DNA of 64,000 nt from Gammaproteobacteria bacterium (GTDB lineage Bacteria > Pseudomonadota > Gammaproteobacteria > Eutrophobiales > Eutrophobiaceae), in NCBI GenBank assembly GCA_016193395.1, contig JACPSH010000047.1, forward strand, positions 1 to 64,000, in the 5' to 3' direction. The stretch's first letter is position 1, and each line of letters begins with the position of its first letter. Shown here in pieces: positions 33,413-44,252 of the stretch. The notes under the pieces were generated by a model, which ran no database searches, was not told the DNA's origin, and worked only from the letters and a program-made list of their open reading frames with translations. The position numbers and the translations under genes were made by a program.

Positions 33413-34894
33413 ATGAACCGAGCAAAACCGGCCAATCTCGAAAGCGTTCAATTCATGGCAAGACAGAGCACGCAGCCCTCCGCCACGGACGTCAAACGGC
33501 GCGGACTTCTGTTCGTCGACGACGACCCGTTGATCGTCGAGTCCTTGTCGGTCGCGCTCCAGTCGGAATACGAGATCCACACGGCCGAAGGCCGGAAACA
33601 GACGAAGGAATTGCTGCACCGGCTGGATGACAAACCCTCGCTGGCGCTGGTGGATCTCGGGTTGCCGCCGTATCCGCACAGCCCGGAGGAAGGATTCGAA
33701 CTCATCGACGAGCTGCTGGCGTTCAATCCGAACATGAAGATACTGGTGCTCTCCGGTCAGAGCGAACAGCCGAACATCCAGCACGCGCTCACCCTGGGCG
33801 CCGTCGATTTTATCCCCAAACCCTGCAACGTACCGCTGCTGCGCACGCGTCTGGCTCACCAGGCCATGATGCTTGACGCGGAGCAGGCGCAGGGCGGCGG
33901 CGAGACCAGCGGCGAGGGATTGCGCGGCGAAAGCCAGGCGGTCCAGGACCTGCTGGCCCTGATTCGCCAGTTCGCGGACAGTCCTTTCCCGATCCTGATC
34001 CAGGGCGAGTCCGGCAGCGGCAAGGAACTGGTTGCACGGTACCTCCACGAGTGGAGCCAGCGTGTCCGGGAGCCGTTCCTGTCCGTGAACTGCGCGGCGT
34101 TCCCCCGGGATCTGCTGGAGGCCCAGCTGTTCGGCTACGCCAAGGGCGCCTTCACGGGCGCGGTCCAGAATCGATCGGGTTTTTTCGAGGACGCCGGCGA
34201 CGGCAGCCTGTTCCTGGACGAGATCGGGGAGATGCCGCTCGACCTTCAGTCGAAGCTCCTGCGCGCGCTGGAGAATGGCGAGTTCTACCGCCTCGGCGAG
34301 ACGCAGGCGCGCACGTCGAGGGCGCGTATCATTGCCGCCACCAACCGCGACCTGCGCGGGGAAGTACGGCGCGGCGCGTTCCGGTCCGACCTCTACCATC
34401 GTCTTGGCGTACTCGCGATCCGCGTGCCGCCGTTGCGCGAGCGCGGACGTGACTGCCTGGCTCTGCTCGATCACTTCCGCGCGATGTATGCGGGCGACGG
34501 ACCGCAGTTCCGGCTGGATCCAGCCGCCGCGGAATTCCTGCTGAATTACGCCTTCCCGGGCAACGTGCGCGAACTGCGCAACATCGTGATCCGGCTCGGC
34601 GCGAAGTATCCGGGAAAGACGGTCAGCGTCGATCTGCTCGGCGGCGAAGTCGAGCTGGACCTGGTGACGTCGCTCGCGGAGCCCGCCGGTCCGGAGGATG
34701 CGGAGCTGGAAGGGGAATTGCGCGGCGGCAAGTTCCGGCTGGACGAGTACCTCGAGGGCTGGGAGCGGCGCTACATCGCCACGGCGCTGAAGTTGAGCGG
34801 TGGCAACCTGAGCAAGGCGGCGCGTCTGCTCGGCATCAACCGCACCACGCTCTACAGTCGGATGCAGCGGCTCTCCCTGCGCGGGCTGGAATAG
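33413..34894 (+). CDS. Sigma54-dependent response regulator (PrsR/NtrC-like)
   Basis: Receiver domain LLFVDDDPLIVESL...LALVDLGLPPYP, AAA+ GESGSGKELVARYLHE, GAFTGA loop intact, C-terminal Fis-type HTH GGNLSKAARLLGINRTTLYSRMQRL. Confidence 0.88.
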   Translation: MNRAKPANLESVQFMARQSTQPSATDVKRRGLLFVDDDPLIVESLSVALQSEYEIHTAEGRKQTKELLHRLDDKPSLALVDLGLPPYPHSPEEGFELIDELLAFNPNMKILVLSGQSEQPNIQHALTLGAVDFIPKPCNVPLLRTRLAHQAMMLDAEQAQGGGETSGEGLRGESQAVQDLLALIRQFADSPFPILIQGESGSGKELVARYLHEWSQRVREPFLSVNCAAFPRDLLEAQLFGYAKGAFTGAVQNRSGFFEDAGDGSLFLDEIGEMPLDLQSKLLRALENGEFYRLGETQARTSRARIIAATNRDLRGEVRRGAFRSDLYHRLGVLAIRVPPLRERGRDCLALLDHFRAMYAGDGPQFRLDPAAAEFLLNYAFPGNVRELRNIVIRLGAKYPGKTVSVDLLGGEVELDLVTSLAEPAGPEDAELEGELRGGKFRLDEYLEGWERRYIATALKLSGGNLSKAARLLGINRTTLYSRMQRLSLRGLE

Positions 34895-34901
34895 CAAGGC
34901 G

Positions 34902-36281
34902 ATGTATTACGAATACTTCGGGCTGAAACAGCCGCCGTTCCGGATCACCCCGGACACGACCCTGTTTTTCCCCGGCGGCAACCGCGGGCCGATCCTCGAG
35001 GCGCTCGTGTACGCGATCCTGAACGGCGAGGGGATTGTCAAGGTCGTGGGCGAAGTGGGGAGCGGCAAGACCATGCTCTGCCGGATGCTGGAGAAGGAGC
35101 TTCCGGGGCACGTCGAGATCGTCTATCTCGCCAACCCCAGCCTGTCGCCGGAGAACATTCTGCACGCGATCGCCTTCGAGCTGAAACTGCCGGTGCAGCC
35201 GGTCACGTCGCGGCTGCAGGTCATGCAGGACCTGCAGAACTACCTGCTCGAACGTCATGCCGGGAACCGGCAGGTCCTGGTGTTCGTGGAAGAAGCGCAG
35301 GGCATGCCCATCGCCACGCTCGAGCAGATCCGCCTGCTGAGCAACCTCGAAACCCAGCAGCACAAGCTCCTGCAACTGGTCCTGTTCGGGCAGCCGGAAC
35401 TCGACGTCCGCATGGCGCGCCCGGAGATCCGCCAGCTCAAGGAGCGCATCACCTACAGTTTTCACCTCAATCCATTCGCCGTGGACGATATCCGCGACTA
35501 TCTGAATTCGCGCCTGCGTGCCTGCGGCTTCCGCGGCGCGGAGGTCTTCACGCCGGCCGCGGTGCGCGCCATTGCGCGTCATTCGAACGGGCTCGTCCGG
35601 CGCATCAACATCCTGGCCGACAAGTCGCTGCTGGCTGCCTACGCGGACAATATGCACGAAGTTTCGGCGCGCCACGTCCGCCGCGCGGCATCCGACAGCG
35701 AATTCGCCTCCGGCCGCCACTACGTGTTCCCAACCCTGATAGGCGCTCTGGTCCTCACCCTGGCGGTTGGCATTCTGTGGTGGATCAACCGGACACCACC
35801 GAAGGAACCCGTCGCGGCACTCACGCCAACCCCGTCGGCTTCGGTTGAAGCGCGACCGGCGCCGGGGGCGGTTGTCACGGAGCGGGCGGCCGAGGAACCG
35901 GCAACCATTCCGTCGCCGGTACCCGACGCGGCCGTCGCCGCAAACCCGGAATCCCCTGTTCTGCAGCATGGTTCCGCGAGCGAGCGTTCAGAGGCTTTCC
36001 AACCTCAAGACACCCCCGTGCTCCCAGCGCCGGAAACAGCTGTGACGGAGCAGGCTTCCCCTGCGGGCGAGGTCCAGCTGCTCGGCATGAACGCCGTGTT
36101 CCGCGTACAGGACTTCGGCGACTCGAGGCTTTCGCCCGAAGAATCCGACTTGCTTCAGAAGCAGCTCGCGGCGGTGCCGCCCGAGGAGGCGATCCCTGAA
36201 GGCCTGTCGCCAACTGGTGACGTGTGCAGACTTTGCTGGTCCATTATCTATAGACCCCTGAAAAGCCCAGAAAATCTTTAA
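34902..36281 (+). CDS. ExeA/MshM-like AAA ATPase
   Basis: MYYEYFGLKQPPFRITPDTTLFFPGGNR, VVGEVGSGKTMLCRMLEKEL, TM helix, Pro/Ala-rich C-terminus. Confidence 0.87.
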   Translation: MYYEYFGLKQPPFRITPDTTLFFPGGNRGPILEALVYAILNGEGIVKVVGEVGSGKTMLCRMLEKELPGHVEIVYLANPSLSPENILHAIAFELKLPVQPVTSRLQVMQDLQNYLLERHAGNRQVLVFVEEAQGMPIATLEQIRLLSNLETQQHKLLQLVLFGQPELDVRMARPEIRQLKERITYSFHLNPFAVDDIRDYLNSRLRACGFRGAEVFTPAAVRAIARHSNGLVRRINILADKSLLAAYADNMHEVSARHVRRAASDSEFASGRHYVFPTLIGALVLTLAVGILWWINRTPPKEPVAALTPTPSASVEARPAPGAVVTERAAEEPATIPSPVPDAAVAANPESPVLQHGSASERSEAFQPQDTPVLPAPETAVTEQASPAGEVQLLGMNAVFRVQDFGDSRLSPEESDLLQKQLAAVPPEEAIPEGLSPTGDVCRLCWSIIYRPLKSPENL

Positions 36282-36310
36282 TTCTTAGAGACTTGTGATC
36301 CGGATATAAT
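36279..36310 (+). promoter_or_regulatory. Possible sigma70 promoter for the mshL operon
   Basis: TATAAT at 36305-36310 with only a weak TTCTTA-like -35. Confidence 0.35.
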
Positions 36311-36375
36311 CGCCGGACAAGGCAGGCGAACCCCGGCGCAGACCGGGGAACAGGAATTGCATCAAACCAGCGAAT

Positions 36376-38007
36376 ATGTCCATGCGAAGAGTCTTCATCG
36401 TTCTGTTTGCCGGCCTGGTCTGCGCCGGCTGCGAACAGCTTGAGCCGAAGCCTTTCGAGCCGTCGCCCGGCCACATCAGCGCCGATGAGCCCGTGGCCGG
36501 GCAGCCGCAGATCCCAGAACTGGTGCAGCAGGCGCCCGAACTGCCGGAGCCGGGCACGCCCGAGGAGCAGGAGAAGTACACGGTGGTCGTGCATGAAGTG
36601 CCGGTCAACGAAATCCTGTTTGCCCTGGCGCGCGACGCGAAGATCAACGTTGACATCGATCCACGCGTGGCGGGCGTGGTCACCCTGAACGCCGTGGACC
36701 AGAACCTGACGCAGCTCCTCGAACGCATCTCCCGGCAGGTGCCGATCCGCTACGAGATGAGCGACGGCAATCTGTTCATCATGCCGGACGAGCCGTACTT
36801 CCAGACCTACAAGATCAATTACGTCAATATGGCGCGGGATTCCGAAATCAAGGTGAAAATCGACACGCAGGTGTCGTCCGCCGGCGGGGGTGGCGGCGCG
36901 CCGGCGGGAGCCGGCGGCGGCAGCAGTTCGAGCACGGAAGTGGCCAGCGTATCCAACAACCGCTTCTGGAATTCGCTGGTCGCCAATGTACAGGCGATAC
37001 TCAGCCAGGAAGAAGGCGGAGCGGCCGGCGGCGGTGCCGCGGGCGCGGGTGGCGGTGAACTGCCGGTGACGGAGAACGTCATCCCGCATGCGGAATCCGG
37101 ACTGCTCACGGTCAAGGCGACCGCAAGCCAGCACAAAATGATCCAGGAATTGATCGACAACACTATCGCCGCCGCGCACAGGCAGGTCCTCATCCAGGCG
37201 ACGATTGTGGAGGTCAACCTCAACAAGGACTACCAGGCGGGAATCGACTGGTCGTTCCTGAGCGAACAAGGGAAGGCGGGTTTCAACTTCACTTCGCTGG
37301 CGACCAGCGCCGCGGCCGGCATCGTGCCATTGGGAACGCCCTTGTCGTTTGTGCTGAGCTACGTCGACCCGAATACCGGCAGGGACCGCATCAATGCGAC
37401 CGTTCGGTTGCTGGAACAGTTCGGCAATGTGAACGTGCTTTCCAGCCCCCAGATCATGGCGCTCAATAATCAGACGGCGGTACTGAAGGTGGTGGACAAC
37501 GAAGTCTATTTCAGCGTCAACGTCGAGAGTGAAACCACCCAGACGGGTATCGTGGCGAAGACCATCGAAACCGAGATCCACACCGTGCCGGTGGGCATCG
37601 TCCTCAGCGTCACGCCGCAGGTGAACGAGAACGATTCGATTATCCTCCAGGTGCGCCCGACGGTTTCGCGGGTGCGGGAGTTCGTCAACGATCCGAACCC
37701 GGAGCTGGACGAGGACACGCCGAACCCGGTGCCGGTTATCCAGACGCGCGAAATGGAATCCGTTCTGAGGATGAACAATGGCCAGATCGCCGTCCTAGGT
37801 GGTCTGATGGAGGATCGGGAAAGCTACACGGATACGTCGGTTCCGGGGTTGTCCAGGCTTCCCGTGGTGGGAGATGCCTTCAAGACCCGCGTCCGGGATC
37901 ACGCGAAGTCCGAACTCGTGGTCTTCCTGAGACCGGTCGTCATCCGCAACCCCAGCCTCGAGGCCGACCTGGGCCAGTACAAGACGTTCCTCCAGCGCCG
38001 TCAGTGA
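36376..38007 (+). CDS. mshL: MSHA-type pilus secretin MshL
   Basis: Lipoprotein-like N-terminus (LVCAGCEQ), secretin domain VNVLSSPQIMALNNQTAVLKV, VLGGLMEDRESYTDTSVPGLSRLPVVGDAF. Confidence 0.88.
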   Translation: MSMRRVFIVLFAGLVCAGCEQLEPKPFEPSPGHISADEPVAGQPQIPELVQQAPELPEPGTPEEQEKYTVVVHEVPVNEILFALARDAKINVDIDPRVAGVVTLNAVDQNLTQLLERISRQVPIRYEMSDGNLFIMPDEPYFQTYKINYVNMARDSEIKVKIDTQVSSAGGGGGAPAGAGGGSSSSTEVASVSNNRFWNSLVANVQAILSQEEGGAAGGGAAGAGGGELPVTENVIPHAESGLLTVKATASQHKMIQELIDNTIAAAHRQVLIQATIVEVNLNKDYQAGIDWSFLSEQGKAGFNFTSLATSAAAGIVPLGTPLSFVLSYVDPNTGRDRINATVRLLEQFGNVNVLSSPQIMALNNQTAVLKVVDNEVYFSVNVESETTQTGIVAKTIETEIHTVPVGIVLSVTPQVNENDSIILQVRPTVSRVREFVNDPNPELDEDTPNPVPVIQTREMESVLRMNNGQIAVLGGLMEDRESYTDTSVPGLSRLPVVGDAFKTRVRDHAKSELVVFLRPVVIRNPSLEADLGQYKTFLQRRQ

Positions 38008-38039
38008 ACAACCCGCCACGGGTCAGGAGGTAGAGCGCC

Positions 38040-39746
38040 TTGAGTCTATTGATGGACGCCTTGAAAAAGGCGGAGCAGGAAAAGAAGGAATCCGCGAAGC
38101 GTCTGGAACAGGCGACGGAACTTGCGCGGCTGGAACGCACCGGCGAGCAGCAGGCGGACATCACCTCCGAACACGCGGTCGCCTCCAGGCCCGAAGCCCC
38201 TGCCGCGGAAGACTCTCCGCTGTCCCTCGAAGCGCTATCGCCGGACCCCGTTGCGTCGCCGTCGGAACCCGCGGCGACGCCCTTGCGGGACACATCGCCC
38301 CCGCTCCGTTCGCGGGACCTCGAGCTGGCTGCCTTCAACATGGAGATGGCGACGATGGTGCCCGGCGACAATGCGGGTGACAAGACGGAAGTGCGCGGAA
38401 CTCCCCTCCCGGCGACAGCGAAAGCCCCGGCGGCAGAGGACATGGATCAGACGTTTCACGGTATCGAGCTCCCCGACGCGCCGCAGTCCGGCATGTACGA
38501 GGAAACGGTCCAGGGCGAGCAGTTCGATGCGGGCGAACCGGTCAAGGCCTATGAGGAGACCCTGCCTGGTGTGCCGGCCGTCCAGTTCGCGAAGGACATC
38601 GGCGGCAAGGATCAGCCGACACCGGTGGCCGCGCAGACGGTATTTACGGCCGGTGAGGTGGGCCGGCAGGCGGATTCGGCGTGGCTGAAGTGGGCGTATA
38701 TCGGTTTGCCCCTCGTCGCAGTCATTGCAGGAGGTATCTGGTATTACTATGCCGTCACGCCGGTCAGGCGGGCATTACCCTCGCCCTGGGTGGCCCGCGG
38801 CATTGAAACCGTCGTGCCCGGCCCGGCCGTGCCTGTGCCGTCGGCGGAATCGGCCGGCGCCGGCGCGGTCGCCCCTCCGGCAGCGACGGTGCTCGCACCG
38901 GAGACAGCGGCAACGGAAGTTCCCATGCCTATGGAACCAGGAGCAGGCGCGGCCCCGGCCGGAGCCGCGGCGCCCACGCCAGCGGCAATTCTGGAATCCG
39001 CGTCAGCGGCGACAGAGCCCGTGCCCGGCGCAGCGGTCGCTGCCGTGCCGGTGGAAACCGGAGAAGACGAGGAACAGGAATCCGCCATTGAGGAACGACC
39101 GGCCCAGCCGGCGTTCGGTTCACCGCCCTCCCTGGTGAAAATCACCCGCGGCAAGAAACCGAGCGACGAGGGACTGCTGATCCGGCAGGCCTATTCCGAC
39201 TATAACTCCGGCAACCTCGAGGCCGCGAAAAACGGCTACCTGGCCGCATTGTCCCGCCTGCCGGATAACGTGGACGTCCTGCTGGGCCTCGGCGCGATTG
39301 CCCTGAAGGAAGCCGATCTGACGCGCGCTCTCGAGGCGTACACGAAAGTGTTGAATCTGGATCCGCGCAACGAGACGGCGCTCGCGGCCCTGATCGGCCT
39401 GCAGAAAGACAGCGACCTGCAGGCGAGCGAAAGCGCGCTCAGGACCCTGCTGCTCGACAATCCGGACAATCCGTACCTGTACTTCACGCTCGGCACGGTA
39501 TATGCCGCCCAGCAGCGCTGGGCCGAGGCGCAACTGGCCTTTTTCGATGCCTACCGCAACGATTCGGTGAATCCGGATTACGCGCTCAATCTTGCGGTCA
39601 GCCTCGACCGCCTGGGGCAGTACGACACGGCGCTCGATTACTACAACGTTGCGCTCAAGCTCGCCGATGATCGCAGGGCCGGGTTCGATCCCTCCGTGGT
39701 TCTCGCGCGCATCCAGGCGCTGTCCGCGCCGCAGGTTACGCCGTGA
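38040..39746 (+). CDS. MshN-like TPR protein
   Basis: MSLLMDALKKAEQEKKES start, single TM, C-terminal TPRs; between mshL and mshE. Confidence 0.72.
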   Translation: MSLLMDALKKAEQEKKESAKRLEQATELARLERTGEQQADITSEHAVASRPEAPAAEDSPLSLEALSPDPVASPSEPAATPLRDTSPPLRSRDLELAAFNMEMATMVPGDNAGDKTEVRGTPLPATAKAPAAEDMDQTFHGIELPDAPQSGMYEETVQGEQFDAGEPVKAYEETLPGVPAVQFAKDIGGKDQPTPVAAQTVFTAGEVGRQADSAWLKWAYIGLPLVAVIAGGIWYYYAVTPVRRALPSPWVARGIETVVPGPAVPVPSAESAGAGAVAPPAATVLAPETAATEVPMPMEPGAGAAPAGAAAPTPAAILESASAATEPVPGAAVAAVPVETGEDEEQESAIEERPAQPAFGSPPSLVKITRGKKPSDEGLLIRQAYSDYNSGNLEAAKNGYLAALSRLPDNVDVLLGLGAIALKEADLTRALEAYTKVLNLDPRNETALAALIGLQKDSDLQASESALRTLLLDNPDNPYLYFTLGTVYAAQQRWAEAQLAFFDAYRNDSVNPDYALNLAVSLDRLGQYDTALDYYNVALKLADDRRAGFDPSVVLARIQALSAPQVTP

Positions 39747-41458
39747 CCGGCCCGCACAAGAAATACCTGCGCCTGGGAGAGATCCTGGTTCAGAAGGGCG
39801 TGACCACGCCCGACCAGATCGACATCGCCCTCACCGAGCAGAAGCGCACGCGCGAGCACCTCGGCAAGATCCTGGTGCGCCTGGGATTCGCGACCGAGGC
39901 GATCATCCGCGATGTCATCGGCGGCGTCATCGGCCAGGAAAGCGTCGACCTGACGCGCGCGGTGGTCGACGCCGACGCCATCGGCCGCATCCCCAAGGAC
40001 ACGGCGCGACGGCTCAAGGTGCTGCCCCTCACATTTGACGCCAATTCCAATACCCTTACCGTGGCGATGGCCGACACCTTCGACGTCGTCGCGCTCGACC
40101 AGTTGAATGCCCTGCTCGGCGGCGCGACCGACCTGTCGCCGGTGCTGGCCGGCGAGGCGGAGATCGAGAAGGCGATCGACCAGTTCTACGGGTTCGAGCT
40201 GTCCGTGGACGGCATTCTGCGTGAAATTGAAACCGGGGAGATTGATTACCAGAGCCTGGACGCCGGCACCGACGAGTACAGCCAGCCGGTGGTGCGCCTG
40301 GTGAATGCGCTGATGTCAGACGCCGTGAAACGCGGCGCGTCAGACATCCATTTCGAGCCGGAAGAAGGATTTCTGCGCTTCCGTTACCGCATCGACGGCG
40401 TGTTGAGGCAGATCCGCAGCCTGCACAAGAATTACTGGTCCGCGATCGCGGTGCGCCTGAAGGTGATGGCCGGCATGGACATCGCCGAGACGCGCGCGCC
40501 GCAGGACGGCCGCATTTCACTCGCGCTGTCCGGCCGCCAGGTGGATTTCCGCGTCTCCACGCTGCCGACGGTGCACGGCGAGAACATCGTCCTGCGCGTG
40601 CTCGACCGGCAGAAGGGCATCGTTTCGCTGGAAGAACTGGGGCTCAAGTCCGACGAGCTGACTTTGCTGAAACTCATGGTGGGGCGTCCGGAGGGCATCA
40701 TCCTCGTGACCGGCCCGACCGGCAGCGGCAAGACGACCACGCTGTATTCGATCCTCAATTACCTCAACACCGAATCCGTGAACATCATGACGCTCGAGGA
40801 CCCGGTGGAATACCCGACGACCATGATCCGACAGACCTCGGCGCAGGAGACCTCGCGTCTCGATTTCGCGAGCGGCATCCGCTCGATGATGCGCCAGGAT
40901 CCGGACATCATCCTCGTCGGCGAAATCCGCGATGAGGATACCGCGAGCATGGCGTTCCGCGCCGCGATGACCGGCCACCAGGTGTTCTCGACGCTGCACA
41001 CGAATTCGGCGCTGGGCGCCATCCCGCGCCTGCTGGACATCGGCGTCTCGCCGGATATCGTCGCCGGAAACATCATCGGCATCGTCGCGCAGCGGCTGGT
41101 GCGCAAACTCTGCGCGGACTGCAAGCACCCGCACGAAATGTCCGACCTGGAACGCAACCTGCTGGGACTCAAGGCCACGGACCGGCACCAGATCATCTAC
41201 GGCCCGCACGGCTGCCCGAAGTGCGACAACCAGGGCTACAAGGGCCGGATCGCGGTCATGGAAGTCCTGAAATTCGACCCCGACCTGGACGAACTGCTGG
41301 CGCGCAGGGGGACTTCGCGGGAACTGTTGAGAATGGCGCTGTCGAAGGGCTTCAGGCCGCTCGCGGACGTCGGCACGCAGCGCGTGCTGGAAGGCTCGAC
41401 GAGCCTCGAGGAAATCTCGCGCGTGGTCGACCTTACTTCGAGGCTCAAGCAGAAATAA
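39743..41458 (+). CDS. mshE: Type II/IV secretion ATPase MshE
   Basis: VTGPTGSGKTTTLYSIL, TLEDPVEYPTTMIRQ, Asp box IRSMMRQDPDIILVGEIRDEDTA, CxxC zinc motifs. Confidence 0.9.
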   Translation: MTGPHKKYLRLGEILVQKGVTTPDQIDIALTEQKRTREHLGKILVRLGFATEAIIRDVIGGVIGQESVDLTRAVVDADAIGRIPKDTARRLKVLPLTFDANSNTLTVAMADTFDVVALDQLNALLGGATDLSPVLAGEAEIEKAIDQFYGFELSVDGILREIETGEIDYQSLDAGTDEYSQPVVRLVNALMSDAVKRGASDIHFEPEEGFLRFRYRIDGVLRQIRSLHKNYWSAIAVRLKVMAGMDIAETRAPQDGRISLALSGRQVDFRVSTLPTVHGENIVLRVLDRQKGIVSLEELGLKSDELTLLKLMVGRPEGIILVTGPTGSGKTTTLYSILNYLNTESVNIMTLEDPVEYPTTMIRQTSAQETSRLDFASGIRSMMRQDPDIILVGEIRDEDTASMAFRAAMTGHQVFSTLHTNSALGAIPRLLDIGVSPDIVAGNIIGIVAQRLVRKLCADCKHPHEMSDLERNLLGLKATDRHQIIYGPHGCPKCDNQGYKGRIAVMEVLKFDPDLDELLARRGTSRELLRMALSKGFRPLADVGTQRVLEGSTSLEEISRVVDLTSRLKQK

Positions 41459-41464
41459 AACGGC

Positions 41465-42670
41465 ATGGATTTTTTCCGGTACAAGGCGATTGACCAGTTC
41501 GGGCGCGTGCAGATCGGCCAGGCCGATGCCATCAACATGGCGGATCTGGAGATGCGCCTGCGCAAGATGGGGCTCGACCTAGTCAACTGCAAGGAACTGA
41601 AGTCCGCGGGCAAGAGCGTCTCCGGCCGCGGCGTCAAGCGGCGCGACCTGATCCTGATCTGTTTCCACATGGAGCAGACTTCGCGCGCCGGCGTGCCGAT
41701 GCTCGACAGCCTGCAGGACCTGCGCGACAGCACGGACAACCCACGCCTGCGCGAAGTCATTTCCGCCATGGGCGAGTCCATCGAGGGTGGCAAGACCCTG
41801 TCGCAGACCATGACGGACTTCCCGGGCGTGTTCGACAAGGTATTTGCCAACCTGGTGCGCGCCGGCGAGCAGTCGGGCGAACTGAGCGAGGTGTTCCGGC
41901 GCCTGGGTGAGAGCCTGAAGTGGCAGGACGAGCAGGCCTCGCAGGCGCGCAAGCTGATCATGTACCCGGCGTTCGTCGGTTCGGTCGTGGCCGGCGTCCT
42001 GTTTTTCCTGATGATCTACCTGGTGCCTGAGTTGCTCGCCTTCGTCAAGACCATGGGCAAGGAGCTGCCGGCGCACACGAAGGTCCTGATTTTCGTTTCC
42101 AACATTTTTGTCCACTACTGGTATCTGATCCTGATCCTGCCGGTGGTGGTCGTCGGCGGGGCAATGGTCATGGTCAATGTCAGTCCCCTGATGCGGCTGC
42201 GCTACGACACCCTGAAGCTCAACCTGCCCGTGCTCGGCCCGATCGTGAAGAAGATCATCCTGGCGCGGCTCGCCGGCTTTTTCGCGATGATGTATTCCTC
42301 CGGCATCACCATCATCGATTGCATCCGCACCGGCGAGGACATTGCCGGGAACAAGGCCATCGAGAACGCGGTGCGCAACGTCGGCCAGCAGATCGCGGAC
42401 GGCAAGAACCTGAGCGACAGTTTCGAATCGACCGGCCTGTTCCCGCCCCTGGTGCTGCGCATGATCCGCGTCGGCGAGAATACCGGGGCGCTGGAACAGT
42501 CGCTGGAGAACGTCTCCTATTTCTACACGCGCGACGTGCGTGAATCGATCGAACGGCTCCAGGCCATGATCGAACCCACCATGACGATCATCCTGGGGGC
42601 TATCGTCGGCTGGGTCATGTTCTCCATACTCGGGCCAATCTATGATCTCATCTCTACTATCAAGATTTGA
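41465..42670 (+). CDS. mshG: Type II secretion F-family inner-membrane protein MshG
   Basis: Two GspF-type domains, EQTSRAGVPMLDSLQDLRDSTDN, ARLAGFFAMMYSSGITIIDCI. Confidence 0.88.
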   Translation: MDFFRYKAIDQFGRVQIGQADAINMADLEMRLRKMGLDLVNCKELKSAGKSVSGRGVKRRDLILICFHMEQTSRAGVPMLDSLQDLRDSTDNPRLREVISAMGESIEGGKTLSQTMTDFPGVFDKVFANLVRAGEQSGELSEVFRRLGESLKWQDEQASQARKLIMYPAFVGSVVAGVLFFLMIYLVPELLAFVKTMGKELPAHTKVLIFVSNIFVHYWYLILILPVVVVGGAMVMVNVSPLMRLRYDTLKLNLPVLGPIVKKIILARLAGFFAMMYSSGITIIDCIRTGEDIAGNKAIENAVRNVGQQIADGKNLSDSFESTGLFPPLVLRMIRVGENTGALEQSLENVSYFYTRDVRESIERLQAMIEPTMTIILGAIVGWVMFSILGPIYDLISTIKI

Positions 42671-44252
42671 GCTCGCGCGCCCCCGTGCGTTGTTCCTCGG
42701 CGCCCAGAAGGCCGCGGTCTATCACTGGCGCAAGGGCGACCTGGGCACGTCCTTCCTGTTCGACGCCAACGACGAGGGACGCGAATATTTCGCCCGTTAT
42801 CTCAAGGAGACGCCCAACACGCCGATGTACGTTCTGGTCGACGTGTTCGAGGAGGAATTCCGCCGCGACACGATCCCACACGTCTTCGGCCCGGATCGCA
42901 CGGCCATCCTCGGCCGCAAGAAAAGCCGGCTGTTCCGCGATACCCCGTATTTTCATTATTTCCTGCAGGGACGCGAGCAGGAGGGGCGCCGCGACGATCG
43001 GGTGCTGTTGACCTCGATCACGAATCCGAACCTGGTCCGGCCCTGGGTCAAGCTGCTGGACGAGCATCAGATCCCGCTCGCCGGGGTGTATTCCGTCCCG
43101 CTGTTCACCAAGTCAGTGCTGAAGCTGCTCTCCAAGCCGGGGGACCACATGCTGGTGATCAGCCTGCAGAGCATCAGCGGGCTGCGCCAGACTTTCATCC
43201 ACAAGGGCGATCTGCGCATCAGCCGCCTCGTGCAGATGCCGCGCTACGGCACGGAGCCCTACGGTCCCCACATCCGCCAGGAAGTGGACAAGATTCGCCG
43301 CTACCTGAACAACATGCGGCTGACCACCGTCGACGATCCGGTCGATATCTACCTGTTGCTGGGCGGCGAGTTGCTCGACGAGATGCGCAGGCACTACACG
43401 GATTCGGGTCTGAACCGGTACCACATTCTGGATCTCAACGAACTCATGCAGGCGGCCGGTTCGGAACGCCGGGTGTCCACGCCGTTCAGCGACCAGTTTT
43501 TCGTCCACGAGCTGCTGAAGCAGCGTCCATCCAATTTGTACGCCACAGGCTCGGAGCGCCGTTATTTCACCATGCGCCGGCTGCGGCATTCCATGCACGC
43601 AGCGAGCGCGCTGCTGCTGCTGGGTGGCGCGGCCTGGGGCGGATACAATTTTATGGATGGCCTCAGCTACAAGCAGCGCAGTCTCGCGGATGTCCAGAAG
43701 ACGCAGTTCTACACCGCGCGTTACCAGATGGCGCGCGAGCGCCTGCCGCAAACGCCGGTAGAGCCGGCGGACATCCAGGTCGCCGTCGAACTGGCGGACG
43801 TTTTGAACCAGTACAAGACCACCCCGCTCGACATGATGAAAGTGATCAGCGCCGCGTTGCAGGGTGAGCCTTCGGTGCAGATTGACGATCTGCAGTGGGT
43901 AGCGAGCTTCAACCCGGACGTCGAGCTGGGCAAGGAGGGGGGCGTGAAGCCGGGGCAGGCGGCACTCGCCGCGCCCATCGCCGTGTCCGGCCAGCCGGCT
44001 TACAAGTTCTACCAGGTCGCACAGATGAGCGGCCGGCTGGATCCGTTCGACGGCAACTTCCGCAATGCCATCACGACCATCAACAATTTTGCGGAATCGC
44101 TGCGCGCAATGAAATCCGTGTACGACGTCAAGATCGTGTCGTTGCCGCTGGACGTCAGTTCCACCGCGAACCTCCAGGGCAACGTGCAAGCGCAGCAGAG
44201 CGAAGCCCGGTTCATCGTCAAGCTGGTCATCGGTATCGGCCATGAAGCGTGA
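42642..44252 (+). CDS. Pilus assembly-associated protein (position of MshI/GspL)
   Basis: 536 aa, TM segment MHAASALLLLGGAAWGGYNFM, overlaps mshG. Confidence 0.55.
   Translation: MISSLLSRFELARPRALFLGAQKAAVYHWRKGDLGTSFLFDANDEGREYFARYLKETPNTPMYVLVDVFEEEFRRDTIPHVFGPDRTAILGRKKSRLFRDTPYFHYFLQGREQEGRRDDRVLLTSITNPNLVRPWVKLLDEHQIPLAGVYSVPLFTKSVLKLLSKPGDHMLVISLQSISGLRQTFIHKGDLRISRLVQMPRYGTEPYGPHIRQEVDKIRRYLNNMRLTTVDDPVDIYLLLGGELLDEMRRHYTDSGLNRYHILDLNELMQAAGSERRVSTPFSDQFFVHELLKQRPSNLYATGSERRYFTMRRLRHSMHAASALLLLGGAAWGGYNFMDGLSYKQRSLADVQKTQFYTARYQMARERLPQTPVEPADIQVAVELADVLNQYKTTPLDMMKVISAALQGEPSVQIDDLQWVASFNPDVELGKEGGVKPGQAALAAPIAVSGQPAYKFYQVAQMSGRLDPFDGNFRNAITTINNFAESLRAMKSVYDVKIVSLPLDVSSTANLQGNVQAQQSEARFIVKLVIGIGHEA

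Noticed and set aside
33395-34897. 500-aa minus-strand ORF
   Set aside because: Fully antisense to the sigma54 response regulator; low-complexity composition typical of GC-rich antisense frames
36244-37581. 445-aa minus-strand ORF
   Set aside because: Antisense to mshL, no recognisable domain
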